Assembly: GCA_002418205.1 (NCBI GenBank)
Contig: DIDP01000088.1
Location: 51,292-115,291, forward strand
Direction: 5' to 3'
Length of the DNA: 64,000 nt
From: Anaerolineales bacterium UBA5797
GTDB lineage: Bacteria; Chloroflexota; Anaerolineae; Anaerolineales; Villigracilaceae
Shown: piece after piece, positions 46,908-55,111 of the stretch
Layout: each line of letters opens with the position of its first letter
Position numbering within the stretch: the first letter of the stretch is position 1
Program-made: the position numbers and the translations under genes
Notes under the pieces: model-generated
Told to the model about the DNA's origin: nothing
What the model saw: only the letters and a program-made list of their open reading frames with translations
Databases searched by the model: none

Positions 46908-47788
46908 ATCCTTTCCGCCTTTCGCAGCACATACGCTTCATACGCCGCCGACAACTGCTTCGTCACCGGACCCGGTTTCCCATCTCCAACCGTTGTTTCG
47001 TCGATCCGGATTACCGGCACGATGCCCCGCGAACTCGACGTGATGAACGCCTCCTTCACAGCCGGAAGATGGTCCAGGTTCAAGGGGCGGTAGCGCACTT
47101 CGATCCCGCTCGCGCGCGCCACACGGATGACGTTCCTGCGTGTGATGCCGAGCAGGATGTCGCGTTGGGCGGTGCATACTATTCCGCGCTCCCGAAAGTG
47201 CATCGGGACTTCGCGAGTTGAGCGCAGCGAAGTCGAAGCGACGGGCAATACATAAAAGAAATTGCTCGTCATCCCCTCCAACACCCGCCCATTCTTCACC
47301 AGCAAGGCTTCGAAGATGCCCGCCCGGGCGATGTGCCTGCGTTCGTCGTCGCTTTGACCGATGAACGCCGTGGATTTCAACCGCGGAGTGTTGCGCTGCA
47401 TTTCCACGGTCTCGACCCGGACGCCCCGTTCATATACTTCTCCCGGCAACAGTTTCAGCGGCTCGATGGCGATGAACACCTCCCCCTCTTTCGTCATCAT
47501 CACGCGGACCCGTGCCTCTCCAGCCGGTCCGAACAGGGAGCGATACGGATCGAGCAACGGAAGCAGGTTGCGGCGCAGTGTCGATGCGTCCACACCCGGC
47601 TGTGGGACGGGACCATACAACCGTCGCAAATGGGAGGCGAGTCCCAGCACGCGCCTGCATCCGTCGTACGTGCGGAAGGTGCTGTAATAGCCTTCCGGCA
47701 ACTGACGGGTGATCGCATCCAATGAGGAGCGGTCATTGAGTTGTATTTCTTCAGGGCTGCTCTGCGTGATCTTCCATGTTCGTATCAT
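46904..47788 (-). CDS. Class IV aminotransferase (branched-chain / D-amino acid / ADC lyase type)
   Basis: A 294-residue PLP enzyme of fold type IV. Likely PLP lysine lies in NTPRLKSTAFIGQS. NGRVLEGMTSNFFYV and AVKEAFITSSSRGIVPVIRI give the cofactor-phosphate and substrate loops. Members transfer amino groups from branched-chain or D-amino acids, or act as aminodeoxychorismate lyase; the sequence does not decide. Between SNFFYVLP and GIVCTAQRD there are about 18 extra residues (VASTSLRSTREVP and following). They are encoded by a palindromic stretch at 47206-47240 and look like a repeat inserted in frame. Confidence 0.85.
   Translation of the reverse strand: MIRTWKITQSSPEEIQLNDRSSLDAITRQLPEGYYSTFRTYDGCRRVLGLASHLRRLYGPVPQPGVDASTLRRNLLPLLDPYRSLFGPAGEARVRVMMTKEGEVFIAIEPLKLLPGEVYERGVRVETVEMQRNTPRLKSTAFIGQSDDERRHIARAGIFEALLVKNGRVLEGMTSNFFYVLPVASTSLRSTREVPMHFRERGIVCTAQRDILLGITRRNVIRVARASGIEVRYRPLNLDHLPAVKEAFITSSSRGIVPVIRIDETTVGDGKPGPVTKQLSAAYEAYVLRKAERI
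47206..47240. repeat. Palindromic repeat inside aminotransferase gene
   Basis: GGACTTCGCGAGTTGAGCGC followed by AGCGAAGTCGAAGC contains ACTTCGC/GCGAAGT arms and the TTGAGCGC...AGTCGAA core seen in family-A copies such as 18698-18726. Translated in frame as part of an insertion. Confidence 0.6.
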
Positions 47789-48114
47789 ATCGAGTCCATG
47801 TCATTGCGGACTGCGGGAACCAATCCCCTGTCCAGAAAGGATGTTTCCCGGGCTGCAACAACAAAGCGATTATACGCGAAGCCATCCTTTAGGGAAAGCG
47901 GAGCCACCGGGGTCACCAGAATTCTCCAGGCAAGGCATTCACCACGGAGGAAGACCATTTATTAAGGCTCTTTTCCGTGTAGCTCAGGGATGTCCGTGGT
48001 TTGCGTGTCTGGAAAAGAAGTTAAGAAGCACCCTGTCACAGGGGTGGTCGATGCGAATTCTGCAGGCACGCGAGGCGATCCCCCAAATAGATGAGGCAAT
48101 TTTCCGGATAAACC
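47789..48114. other. Intergenic region without recognisable gene
   Basis: About 325 bp between the minus-strand aminotransferase and the plus-strand attenuator region. A GTCATTGCGGACTGCGG fragment near 47799 resembles the end of a family-B repeat. No ORF with a ribosome-binding site was found on either strand. Confidence 0.5.
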
Positions 48115-48143
48115 TTGACACATCAGTATGTGCGGTGTAAACT
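48115..48143 (+). promoter_or_regulatory. Strong sigma-70-type promoter of the ABC exporter operon
   Basis: TTGACA at 48115-48120, a 17-bp spacer and TAAACT at 48138-48143, the best promoter match in the window. Transcription should begin near 48150 and reach the leader ORF about 30 bases later. Confidence 0.75.
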
Positions 48144-48182
48144 CGGCACGTTAGAAAATTCTAAGGAAAGGAGCGCACGAAA

Positions 48183-48269
48183 GTGAATAGTTTCTTCTGC
48201 ACCAAACTCTTCATCACGCCAGTTGACGCTGGATATTTACCTTCTCGTAGTGCGCCTATTGACCGTTAG
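48183..48269 (+). CDS. 28-codon leader peptide ORF upstream of ABC exporter
   Basis: A GTG at 48183 follows AAGGAAAGGAG at a usable distance, shortly after the strong promoter. The peptide begins MNSFFCTKLFITPVDAGYLP and ends in SRSAPIDR. An intrinsic terminator lies 23 bp after the stop codon, then the ABC genes. Promoter, short ORF, terminator and drug-type ABC pair in this order match translation-dependent attenuators such as bmrB upstream of bmrCD. The 3' codons (48250-48256, GTGCGCC) are complementary to the terminator's 5' arm (48300-48306, GGCGCAC). Ribosome stalling early in the ORF would therefore leave this stretch free to form an antiterminator. The peptide sequence matches no leader I know. 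Confidence 0.6.
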   Translation: MNSFFCTKLFITPVDAGYLPSRSAPIDR

Positions 48270-48292
48270 GTCATCCTCAACCCTGTATTTTC

Positions 48293-48326
48293 AGGCTGTG
48301 GCGCACCCGCCGCAGCCTTTTTGTTT
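48293..48326 (+). terminator. Intrinsic terminator in the leader of the ABC exporter operon
   Basis: AGGCTGTGGCG pairs with CGCCGCAGCCT (11 bp, one G-U) around a CACC loop, followed by TTTTTGTTT. It stands between the promoter and the first ABC gene, so the operon can only be expressed by read-through or antitermination. Confidence 0.85.
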
Positions 48327-48339
48327 AATATTGTTGCGT

Positions 48340-48468
48340 GGGCAGGTGGTTGAGTACGAAGGTATCGAAACCACAGCCCGAAGCAACCGCCGCCAGACCA
48401 TGAGATTGCTTCAGGTAGCCTCGATACGGCAGGTGAACACCGCCTGCTCGACCACCATCGCAATGACA
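48340..48468. repeat. Composite of family-A and family-B repeats
   Basis: GGTGGTTGAGTACGAAGG ... ATCGAAACCAC (48340-48372), then CATGAGATTGCTTC (family-B arm), then CCTCGATACGGCAGG ... CTGCTCGACCACC (about 48418-48456), then TCGCAATGAC (family-B end). Two repeat families are interleaved between the terminator and the first ABC gene. Confidence 0.75.
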
Positions 48469-48481
48469 TATGGAGAATGCC

Positions 48482-50329
48482 ATGACCACAGTACAACCCA
48501 CCTACGAACCCGCGATCACCTTCGACTTCCGCAAAGCGCTCGACCAGAACCGCCTCAAAGGTCTCTGGAAGATGATGGTGGATTACCGCCTGCCCTACAT
48601 CGGCGCGACCGCTGCGCTGGCTGTCTCGGCGCTGGCGAAGACCTTCACCTACCTGCTCCTGCGCTACTTCGCCGACGATGTGCTGACCCAGGGCAGATAC
48701 ATCGGGAACAGCCTGACCCAGACCTTCATCTGGATCGGCGCCGGCTTCGTGGGCCTGGCGCTCGTGGAGGGCGGTTTCTCGTTCCTTTCGGGACGCCTGG
48801 CCGCCTACACCGCCGAGGGGATCACGCGCCGCCTGCGCGACTTCCTGTTCGACCACATCCAGCGGCTGAGCTTCTCGTACCACGCCACCACCCCCACCGG
48901 TGACCTGATCGAGCGCGTGACCTCGGACGTGGACGCCCTGCGGCGCTTCTTCAGCGAACAGGGCATCGGCATGGGACGCATCGTCCTGCTGTTCGTGATC
49001 AACTTCATCGCCATCCTCAACCTGAACGTGAAGCTGGGGCTGGTCTCGGTGGTCGTGATCCCGTTCATGCTGCTGGTCTCGCTGTGGTTCTTCAAGAAGG
49101 TCACCAAGCGCTATGAGGAATATCAGGCGCAGGAGGCGATCCTCTCCACCACCCTGCAGGAAAACCTGACCGGCGTGCGCGTGGTCAAGGCGTTCGCCCG
49201 GCAGGAGTACGAAAAGGACAAGTTCGAGAAGGATAACTGGGGCAAGTTCCTGAAGGGCAAACTTCTGCTCTTCATGCACTCGATGTTCTGGCCCCTCTCG
49301 GATATCGTCCTTGGCTTGCAGATGCTGTTCGGGTTTGTGTACGCCGCCTTCATGGCGATCAACGGCGAGATCACGGTCGGCATGTACATCGCCTACGTCG
49401 GTCTGGTCGTGTGGCTGATCTGGCCCATCCGCAACCTGGGGCGCATCATCGTCTCGGCATCGACGGGCATGGTGTCCTACGGCCGCTTGATGGAAGTCGT
49501 CAAGCAGGCGCGCGAACCGCTGTTCGATGGCAGGCACCAGCCTGCGGGTCCGGTGCGAGGCGATATCGTCTTCGAGAACGTCTCGTTCATGTACTCGGAC
49601 GGCAAGTCGAACGCCCTGAAGAACATCTCGTTTCACGTCAAGCCGGGGCAGGCGATCGCCCTGCTCGGGTCCACCGGCTCGGGCAAGACCTCACTGGTCA
49701 ACCTGCTGCCCCGCTTCCACGAATACACCGGCGGGCGGATCCTGCTGGACGGCGTGGAGATCAAGGAATACTCGCGTGAGTATCTGCGCCGCCAGATCGG
49801 CATCGTGGAGCAGGAACCGTTCCTGTTCAGCCGCTCGATCCGCGAGAACATCACCTACGGCGTGGGTCGCAGTGTCTCGCAGGAGGAAGTGGAGCGCGCC
49901 GCAAAGGCCGCCGCCGTGCATGACGTGATCCTGTCCTTCCCGGATGGGTACAACACGCTGGTCGGTGAAAAGGGCGTGACGCTCTCCGGCGGGCAGAAGC
50001 AGCGGGTGACCATCGCGCGGACATTGCTCAAGAACCCGCGCATCCTGATCCTCGACGACTCGACCTCGTCTGTGGATACGGAGACCGAAGCCGCGATCCG
50101 CGAGGCGCTGGACGCCCTCATGGAGAACCGCACCACCTTCATCATTGCGCACCGCATCCAGTCCGTGATGAACGCGGACCTGATCCTGGTGCTGGATAAG
50201 GGCGAGGTTGTCCAGAAGGGAACGCACGAGGAATTGGTGCCCCAGAAGGACGGCATGTACCGCAGGATCTACGACATCCAGACGCGGATAGACGAAGAAT
50301 TGGAAATGGAAATTTCGCGTGTGAACTAG
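48482..50329 (+). CDS. ABC exporter half-transporter, first subunit
   Basis: The ATG at 48482 has GGAGA at good spacing; an ATG at 48470 is weaker. About 615 residues: six-helix exporter domain (about 50-340), then the nucleotide-binding domain with Walker A ALLGSTGSGKTSLVN, signature TLSGGQKQRVTIARTL, Walker B RILILDDSTSSVD and H-loop FIIAHRIQS. In Walker B the catalytic Glu is replaced by Asp (LDDS), the mark of the degenerate site in heterodimeric exporters. The partner is encoded downstream. The couple resembles BmrCD-type multidrug exporters. Confidence 0.92.
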   Translation: MTTVQPTYEPAITFDFRKALDQNRLKGLWKMMVDYRLPYIGATAALAVSALAKTFTYLLLRYFADDVLTQGRYIGNSLTQTFIWIGAGFVGLALVEGGFSFLSGRLAAYTAEGITRRLRDFLFDHIQRLSFSYHATTPTGDLIERVTSDVDALRRFFSEQGIGMGRIVLLFVINFIAILNLNVKLGLVSVVVIPFMLLVSLWFFKKVTKRYEEYQAQEAILSTTLQENLTGVRVVKAFARQEYEKDKFEKDNWGKFLKGKLLLFMHSMFWPLSDIVLGLQMLFGFVYAAFMAINGEITVGMYIAYVGLVVWLIWPIRNLGRIIVSASTGMVSYGRLMEVVKQAREPLFDGRHQPAGPVRGDIVFENVSFMYSDGKSNALKNISFHVKPGQAIALLGSTGSGKTSLVNLLPRFHEYTGGRILLDGVEIKEYSREYLRRQIGIVEQEPFLFSRSIRENITYGVGRSVSQEEVERAAKAAAVHDVILSFPDGYNTLVGEKGVTLSGGQKQRVTIARTLLKNPRILILDDSTSSVDTETEAAIREALDALMENRTTFIIAHRIQSVMNADLILVLDKGEVVQKGTHEELVPQKDGMYRRIYDIQTRIDEELEMEISRVN

Positions 50330-50333
50330 GACT

Positions 50334-50496
50334 CGTTGGTTGAGTACGAAGGTATCGAAACCAACGGATAACCTGTGAACAATGGAGTGATGTGGTTTTG
50401 ATATGCCCTTCCGAACGCTCAGGGCTACCAGACCACAAGTTGTAATGGAGCAATGTGGTTTCGATACGTGGCGCGAAGCGCCACTACTCAACCACC
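50334..50496. repeat. Three family-A repeats between the two ABC genes
   Basis: Copies at 50334-50366 (CGTTGGTTGAGTACG ... ATCGAAACCAACG), about 50391-50438 (GTGGTTTTGATATGCCC ... GGGCTACCAGACCAC) and 50455-50496 (GTGGTTTCGATACGTGG ... CCACTACTCAACCACC). They fill nearly the whole 187-bp gap. Confidence 0.85.
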
Positions 50497-50516
50497 TTAT
50501 GCAACGGAGAATGATC

Positions 50517-52373
50517 ATGAGCGACGAACTTATCGAACTCGAAGAAGAAGAACATACCTCACAACTGACCGCGCCGGTGTTCAGGCGCATCCTGACCCTG
50601 CTCAAACCGCACTGGAAATGGGTGCTGGGCTTTTTCATCACCATCGCGCTGACGTCCGGCCTGGATGCCTACTTTACCTACCTCAACAAGCAGATCGTGG
50701 ACACGGGCATCACACTGGGCGACAAGGCCCGGGTCATGCATCTCGCCACCATCTACGGCGTGTTCCAGATCCTGCAAGCCGGGTTCGTGTTCACCTTCAT
50801 CTACCTGGCGGGCGTGCTGGGCGAACGTGTGCAATACGACCTGCGCAAGATGCTGTTCAACCACCTGCAGGACCTGTCGCTTTCGTATTACGCCCAGAAC
50901 GCTGTAGGACGCCTGATCGCCCGCGTCACGTCCGATACCGGGCGCGTCGCCGACCTGCTGACCTGGGGCGTGGTGGATACCACCTGGGCGGCGATGAACA
51001 TCATCACGTCCGTCACGTTCATGGCGATCATCAACTGGCGGCTGGCGCTGATCGTGTTCACCATCATCCCGATCATGCTCTACATCGCGGTGCAGTTCCG
51101 CAAGAAGATCCTGGTGGAATACCGCGTCTCGCGCCGCACGAACTCCAAGATCACCGGCGCCTTCAACGAGAACTTCCAGGGCGTGCGCGTGGTCAAGGCG
51201 CTGCTGCGCGAGGACGAGAACACCCGCGAGTTCCAGGGGCTCACCACCCAGATGTACAAGGCCTCCTACCGGGCGGCCTGGCTCTCGGCGCTCTTCCTGC
51301 CCACCGTGCAGATCATCGCCGCGCTGGCGTTGGGCGTGATCGTCGGTTACGGCGGCACGCAGATCACGCTGGGGCTGATGACCATCGGCGGCATCCAGGC
51401 GTTCGTCTCGTATCTTACGTTCATGATGTGGCCCATCCAGGACCTGGCACGCGTCTATGCCGAAATGCAGCACTCGATCGCCTCGGCTGAGCGCATCTTC
51501 AAGTTGGCGGACACCCCGCCCGAGGTCCATGACAGAGACGGCGCCATCCCGGCGCAGACACTGATGGGCGGGATCGAATTCGACCACGTGGACTTCTATT
51601 ACGAAGACCGCAAGCCCGTCCTGCAGGATTTCACGCTCAAGGTGAAGCCCGGCGAGATGATCGCCCTGGTCGGGCCGACCGGCGGTGGCAAGTCCACCAT
51701 CGTCAACCTGTTGTGCCGCTTCTATGAGCCGCGCAATGGCGTGATCCGCATCAACGGGCGCGATTACATGGACTACACCCTCGCCTCGATCCACAGCCGG
51801 ATCGGGATCGTGCTCCAGACGCCGCACCTGTTCTCGGGCAGTGTGCGCGACAACATCCGTTATGGACGGCTGGACGCGGGCGACGACGAGATCATCGAAG
51901 CCGCCAAGATCGCGGGCGCGCACGACTTCATTGTGACGCTCGAAAAGGGCTACGACCAGAACGTGGGCGAAGGCGGCAACCTGCTGTCTGTGGGACAGAA
52001 GCAGTTGATCAGCCTGGCACGCGCCGTGCTGGCCCGCCCGGAACTGTTCATCATGGACGAAGCCACCTCATCGGTCGATACGCTGACCGAGGCTCTCATC
52101 CAAAGAGGCATGGAAGCCCTGATGCAGGGACGCACATCCTTCGTCATCGCGCATCGTCTGTCCACCATCCGGCGGGCGAACCGCATCCTCGTGATCGAGG
52201 ACGGGCGCATCGCCGAACAGGGCACGCACGCCGAACTGTTGAAACTGCGCGGACATTACTACCGCCTGTACACCCAGCAGTTCCGGCACGAACTCGAAAC
52301 ACAATACGGGCTTGCCGAGGCGGTCGGCGCGGAGTTGAAGGAAGACGCGCCCGAAGCCCTGGCAGCAGATTAG
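50517..52373 (+). CDS. ABC exporter half-transporter, second subunit
   Basis: The ATG at 50517 follows ACGGAGAATG; a frame extending to 50403 would translate repeats and is rejected. About 618 residues: six helices (about 35-320) and an ATPase domain with Walker A ALVGPTGGGKSTIVN, Walker B LFIMDEATSSVDT with the catalytic Glu intact, and H-loop FVIAHRLST. The signature is LLSVGQKQLISLARAVL, where the usual Gly-Gly is Val-Gly. Together with the first subunit (Asp in place of Glu) it forms an asymmetric heterodimer with one competent ATP site. Confidence 0.92.
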   Translation: MSDELIELEEEEHTSQLTAPVFRRILTLLKPHWKWVLGFFITIALTSGLDAYFTYLNKQIVDTGITLGDKARVMHLATIYGVFQILQAGFVFTFIYLAGVLGERVQYDLRKMLFNHLQDLSLSYYAQNAVGRLIARVTSDTGRVADLLTWGVVDTTWAAMNIITSVTFMAIINWRLALIVFTIIPIMLYIAVQFRKKILVEYRVSRRTNSKITGAFNENFQGVRVVKALLREDENTREFQGLTTQMYKASYRAAWLSALFLPTVQIIAALALGVIVGYGGTQITLGLMTIGGIQAFVSYLTFMMWPIQDLARVYAEMQHSIASAERIFKLADTPPEVHDRDGAIPAQTLMGGIEFDHVDFYYEDRKPVLQDFTLKVKPGEMIALVGPTGGGKSTIVNLLCRFYEPRNGVIRINGRDYMDYTLASIHSRIGIVLQTPHLFSGSVRDNIRYGRLDAGDDEIIEAAKIAGAHDFIVTLEKGYDQNVGEGGNLLSVGQKQLISLARAVLARPELFIMDEATSSVDTLTEALIQRGMEALMQGRTSFVIAHRLSTIRRANRILVIEDGRIAEQGTHAELLKLRGHYYRLYTQQFRHELETQYGLAEAVGAELKEDAPEALAAD

Positions 52374-52440
52374 CCCCACCCCAACCCTCCCCAAATTCTT
52401 GGAATTTGGGGAGGGTGCCCGGAGGGCGGGAGGGGTTGGA
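52374..52440. repeat. GC-rich inverted repeat after the ABC genes
   Basis: ACCCTCCCCAAATT (52384-52397) and AATTTGGGGAGGGT (52403-52416) form a perfect 14-bp stem with a 5-base loop, flanked by CCCCACCCC and GGGAGGGGTTGG, which pair outside it. No T-run follows, so it is a repeat element rather than a clear terminator. Confidence 0.7.
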
Positions 52441-52448
52441 GACAAACC

Positions 52449-53465
52449 ATGAAAACCGAATACTTACCTTTTACCGAAGAAATGATCCCCGAGGCGGGGC
52501 GGCTTCTGGCGGAGCGCCACGCGCGCAACCGCAAGAGCCTGCCGCTATTGCCCGCCCGGTTCGAAGACCCGCAGGTCGCCGCGCAGGCAGTGGCGGCGCT
52601 GTGGAAAAAGAAAACGAAGAACGGTTTTGCCGCCTTCCGTGACGGCAGAATGACCGCCTATCTGATCGGCGAGACCACAACCCTGCCCTGGGGCAGAAGC
52701 GGGTACGTGTATCTGCCCGGCCATGCCCTCGCACAGGGCGAACCCACGGCGGCATTGCAGGACCTGTATGCCCTGCTCGGAGACGAGTGGGTAAAGACCG
52801 GACACTTCAACCACTATCTGTACATCCCGGTTGCAGATCGGAATGTTTTGGAGGCGCTGTTCGACCTCGGCTTTGGCAAGGAACGCGTGGACGCCACACT
52901 GGACTTTGCCTCCCTGCAGATCCCGGAAGTGAGGGGACCGGCAGGCGTGACCATCCGCAAGGCTGGCAAGGGCGATAACGACCTGCTCGGGAGTCTCTCG
53001 AATGTGATCTTCCGGGCGCTGGCGAAGGCGCCCTACTGGCACCCCACCGTGCCCGAGGATTGGGACGACCTGCACGAAGGCTGGTCTGAGCTGGCCGATG
53101 ACGAGGAATGGAACATCTGGCTGGCGCTCGAAGACGGGCAGGCGCTCGAAGACGGGCAGGCGCTCGGCATGGTGGGCTTCAAAGCCCTGCCCGAGGCGGA
53201 CACGAACATGCTCACCGCGCCGCGCACCGCCTACCTGAGCATTGCGGCGACGAAACCGCAGGCACGCGGACGCGGGATCAGCACCGCTCTCACCTGGCTG
53301 GGCCTGGAGCAGACCCGCAGGCAGGGCTTCGAGCTCTGTCACACCGATTGGATCAGCCCGAACCTGCTGGCTTCCCGTTTCTGGCCCCGCTTTGGGTTCA
53401 GGGATGCGGCGTACCGGGTCGCCAAAAAGGTCAGCCCGATGATCGCCTGGGCGAAGGATGAATAG
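52449..53465 (+). CDS. GNAT-family acetyltransferase (tandem domains)
   Basis: A 338-residue protein with two GNAT-like halves. The first (about 1-150) is degenerate; the second (about 165-330) has a recognisable acetyl-CoA loop ATKPQARGRGISTALTWLGL and NLLASRFWPRFGFRDAAYRV at the C-terminus. GGAG precedes the ATG. It follows the ABC exporter genes on the same strand and may belong to their operon. A tandem 18-bp duplication gives LEDGQALEDGQA (53124-53159) in a surface loop. Substrate unknown. Confidence 0.8.
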   Translation: MKTEYLPFTEEMIPEAGRLLAERHARNRKSLPLLPARFEDPQVAAQAVAALWKKKTKNGFAAFRDGRMTAYLIGETTTLPWGRSGYVYLPGHALAQGEPTAALQDLYALLGDEWVKTGHFNHYLYIPVADRNVLEALFDLGFGKERVDATLDFASLQIPEVRGPAGVTIRKAGKGDNDLLGSLSNVIFRALAKAPYWHPTVPEDWDDLHEGWSELADDEEWNIWLALEDGQALEDGQALGMVGFKALPEADTNMLTAPRTAYLSIAATKPQARGRGISTALTWLGLEQTRRQGFELCHTDWISPNLLASRFWPRFGFRDAAYRVAKKVSPMIAWAKDE

Positions 53466-53474
53466 GATATTTCT

Positions 53475-53506
53475 CGTTGGTTGAGTACGAAGGTATCGAA
53501 ACCACC
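53475..53506. repeat. Family-A repeat between the GNAT genes
   Basis: CGTTGGTTGAGTACGAAGG ... TATCGAAACCACCG, almost identical to the copy at 50334-50366. Confidence 0.85.
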
Positions 53507-53525
53507 GAGTTACATAGGTAATATC

Positions 53526-54296
53526 ATGAACACAAATAGTGTACTCACAACTTATGACAAAGACTTGCGGCTTCATGTTGTGTACCCCGAAGCCCGCAAG
53601 GAGATCACCGACGACGTGGTGCGGTTCATCCGGCAGGCGCCGGGCATGAACTTCGTCTCGTTCACGTTTGCAGACGAGCACAAACTGCCGGGCGTCATCG
53701 AGCGCGAGGTGGCATACCTCCAGCCGCTGAACCAGCCGTTCACGTGGAAGGTCTATGAGCACGACCGCCTGCCGAGCCTGGCAGAGAACCTCACGCGGCG
53801 CGGTTTCGTCAGCGATGGCGACCCGGGCGATGTGATGGTGCTCGCCGTGAAGGACGCCCCGGCGCATCTCTCCGAACGGGGGGATGCCGACATCCGCCGC
53901 ATCACAGCGCGGGAGGGGCTGAAGGACGTTGTCAGCGTGCTGGACGGCGTCTATGGCGGGAGCAACACCTGGGTCCACGAACGGATCGGGGGGCATCTGC
54001 AGATCCCCGGCTATTTGAGCATGTACGCCGCCTACGTGGACGACCAGCCTGTCTCCGTTGCCTGGACCTATTTCCCGCCCGGGCATTTCGCCACGCTGTT
54101 CGGCGGGTCCACCCTGCCGGAGTACCGCGGCCGCGGGCTATATACCAGCCTGCTGGCGAGGCGGCTCAGGGAGATCGGCGAGCGCGGCGTCCCGTTCGCC
54201 GTGGTGGAGGCGGGACCGATGAGCCAGCCCATCGTGGCAAGGCACGGCTTTCAGCACCTGACCACCGCCCATGATTATGTGTGGCAGGGAAGTTAA
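53526..54296 (+). CDS. GNAT-family acetyltransferase
   Basis: The ATG at 53526 is used; the frame upstream of it translates a repeat. About 256 residues. The N-terminal half is divergent. The C-terminal GNAT core has SMYAAYVDDQPVSVAWTYFP, FGGSTLPEYRGRGLYTSLLA with the R-G-x-G-L acetyl-CoA loop, and VEAGPMSQPIVARHGFQHLT. It lies 60 bp after the first GNAT gene and a clear terminator ends the group. Substrate unknown; a resistance role beside an exporter is possible but unproven. Confidence 0.82.
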   Translation: MNTNSVLTTYDKDLRLHVVYPEARKEITDDVVRFIRQAPGMNFVSFTFADEHKLPGVIEREVAYLQPLNQPFTWKVYEHDRLPSLAENLTRRGFVSDGDPGDVMVLAVKDAPAHLSERGDADIRRITAREGLKDVVSVLDGVYGGSNTWVHERIGGHLQIPGYLSMYAAYVDDQPVSVAWTYFPPGHFATLFGGSTLPEYRGRGLYTSLLARRLREIGERGVPFAVVEAGPMSQPIVARHGFQHLTTAHDYVWQGS

Positions 54297-54301
54297 CCAG
54301 A

Positions 54302-54337
54302 ACAGGGATGGACATCGAGTCCATCCCTGTCGTTTTT
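54302..54337 (+). terminator. Intrinsic terminator after the GNAT genes
   Basis: ACAGGGATGGAC (54302-54313) and GTCCATCCCTGT (54319-54330) form a perfect 12-bp stem with loop ATCGA, followed by CGTTTTT. It lies a few bases after the second GNAT stop codon. Confidence 0.92.
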
Positions 54338-54446
54338 AACGCCTGCTCCCTCATGCTCCATAATTCCCCGTTCGTGACAGCGAAACATGAGGGAGCATCC
54401 CAATGGGCTTACCCCACAGACGGCGCGCCTGAAAAGGCAGGCCTAG

Positions 54447-54551
54447 CTATTTGTTCCGATAGGGCTTGAAATATTCCACCGCGTATTTGCCAACCAGCCA
54501 GGCCAGCCCGGCAAATACCAGCGCGGCGATCCATTTGATGAAGACGATCAT
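54447..54551 (-). CDS. 34-residue single-helix membrane protein
   Basis: A short ORF with CAGGGAGC upstream of the ATG. The product begins MIVFIKWIAALVFAGLAWLV and ends GKYAVEYFKPYRNK: one strongly hydrophobic helix of about 18 residues and a positively charged tail, as in many bacterial small membrane proteins. It lies between two terminators and has no partner gene nearby. Function unknown. Confidence 0.55.
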   Translation of the reverse strand: MIVFIKWIAALVFAGLAWLVGKYAVEYFKPYRNK

Positions 54552-54651
54552 AAGACTGCTCCCTGCCAGAAGAATGTGACGTTCATGTATTATCATGACG
54601 GGGAAAAAGAAAAAGGATACAGGCGGCGGCTTGCAAATAAGTTAAATCGAA

Positions 54652-54680
54652 GCCGCCTGCCGGGTTATCCGGCAGGCGGC
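54652..54680 (-). terminator. Hairpin terminator of the HU-like gene
   Basis: GCCGCCTGCCGG and CCGGCAGGCGGC form a perfect 12-bp stem with a 5-base loop. On the minus strand it follows the HU-like gene by about 30 bp and precedes TTCGATTTAACTT. A second CAGGCGGCGGCTT at 54620 can pair with the same arm. Confidence 0.7.
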
Positions 54681-54709
54681 GGGCTGCGATGAAACTGATC
54701 AGCAGATCG

Positions 54710-55111
54710 TCACTCGCTGACGACCTGATCTTCGGGGTTCTTCTCGTTCCACAACTGGACCAGTTCATCGGCGGTCTTGCCAATGTTCTCGCGGTTGCTG
54801 ATGGTGCCGGTGAACATGCCGGGGATGTTCAACCCTTTGACCAGCGCCGAATCGGCGCGGTACATGATGCTGAACGTGCCGTCGAGGGCGATATTGGGCG
54901 TCCACGTGCCGAGACCTTCGATCTTGACCGCGCGTCCGGCGCGCAGGAAATCGATCAACTGGTCGCGCATTTCCTTGATGCTCTGGTCGAGCGTGGCTTC
55001 CACCAGCCCGGTTGCCCGGGAGGCATAGCGGACAAATTCCGGCTTCTGAACTGTGTTACCCTGGTCGATGCGCGGGCGGTAGGTTCCGATTGCTTTTATT
55101 CTTAGAGCCAT
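54710..55111 (-). CDS. HU-like DNA-binding protein
   Basis: The start at 55111 follows AAAGGAG; a much longer frame reaching 55516 would run through the 22-bp repeat array and is rejected. The 133-residue product resembles the HU-type family with an N-terminal extension: MALRIKAIGTYRPRIDQG, SIKEMRDQLIDFLRAGRAVK, IEGLGTWTP as the beta-arm base, and a C-terminal acidic tail. It would bind DNA with little sequence preference. The array of six repeats 183 bp upstream might be a binding or control site. Confidence 0.72.
   Translation of the reverse strand: MALRIKAIGTYRPRIDQGNTVQKPEFVRYASRATGLVEATLDQSIKEMRDQLIDFLRAGRAVKIEGLGTWTPNIALDGTFSIMYRADSALVKGLNIPGMFTGTISNRENIGKTADELVQLWNEKNPEDQVVSE

Noticed and set aside
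50559..51923. A 454-codon frame antisense to the second ABC gene
   Set aside because: Shadow of a clear ABC exporter; His/Asp/Arg-rich composition without domain.
52545..54086. A 513-codon antisense frame across both GNAT genes
   Set aside because: It crosses a terminator-bounded sense operon and an interspersed repeat; no ribosome-binding site or motif.
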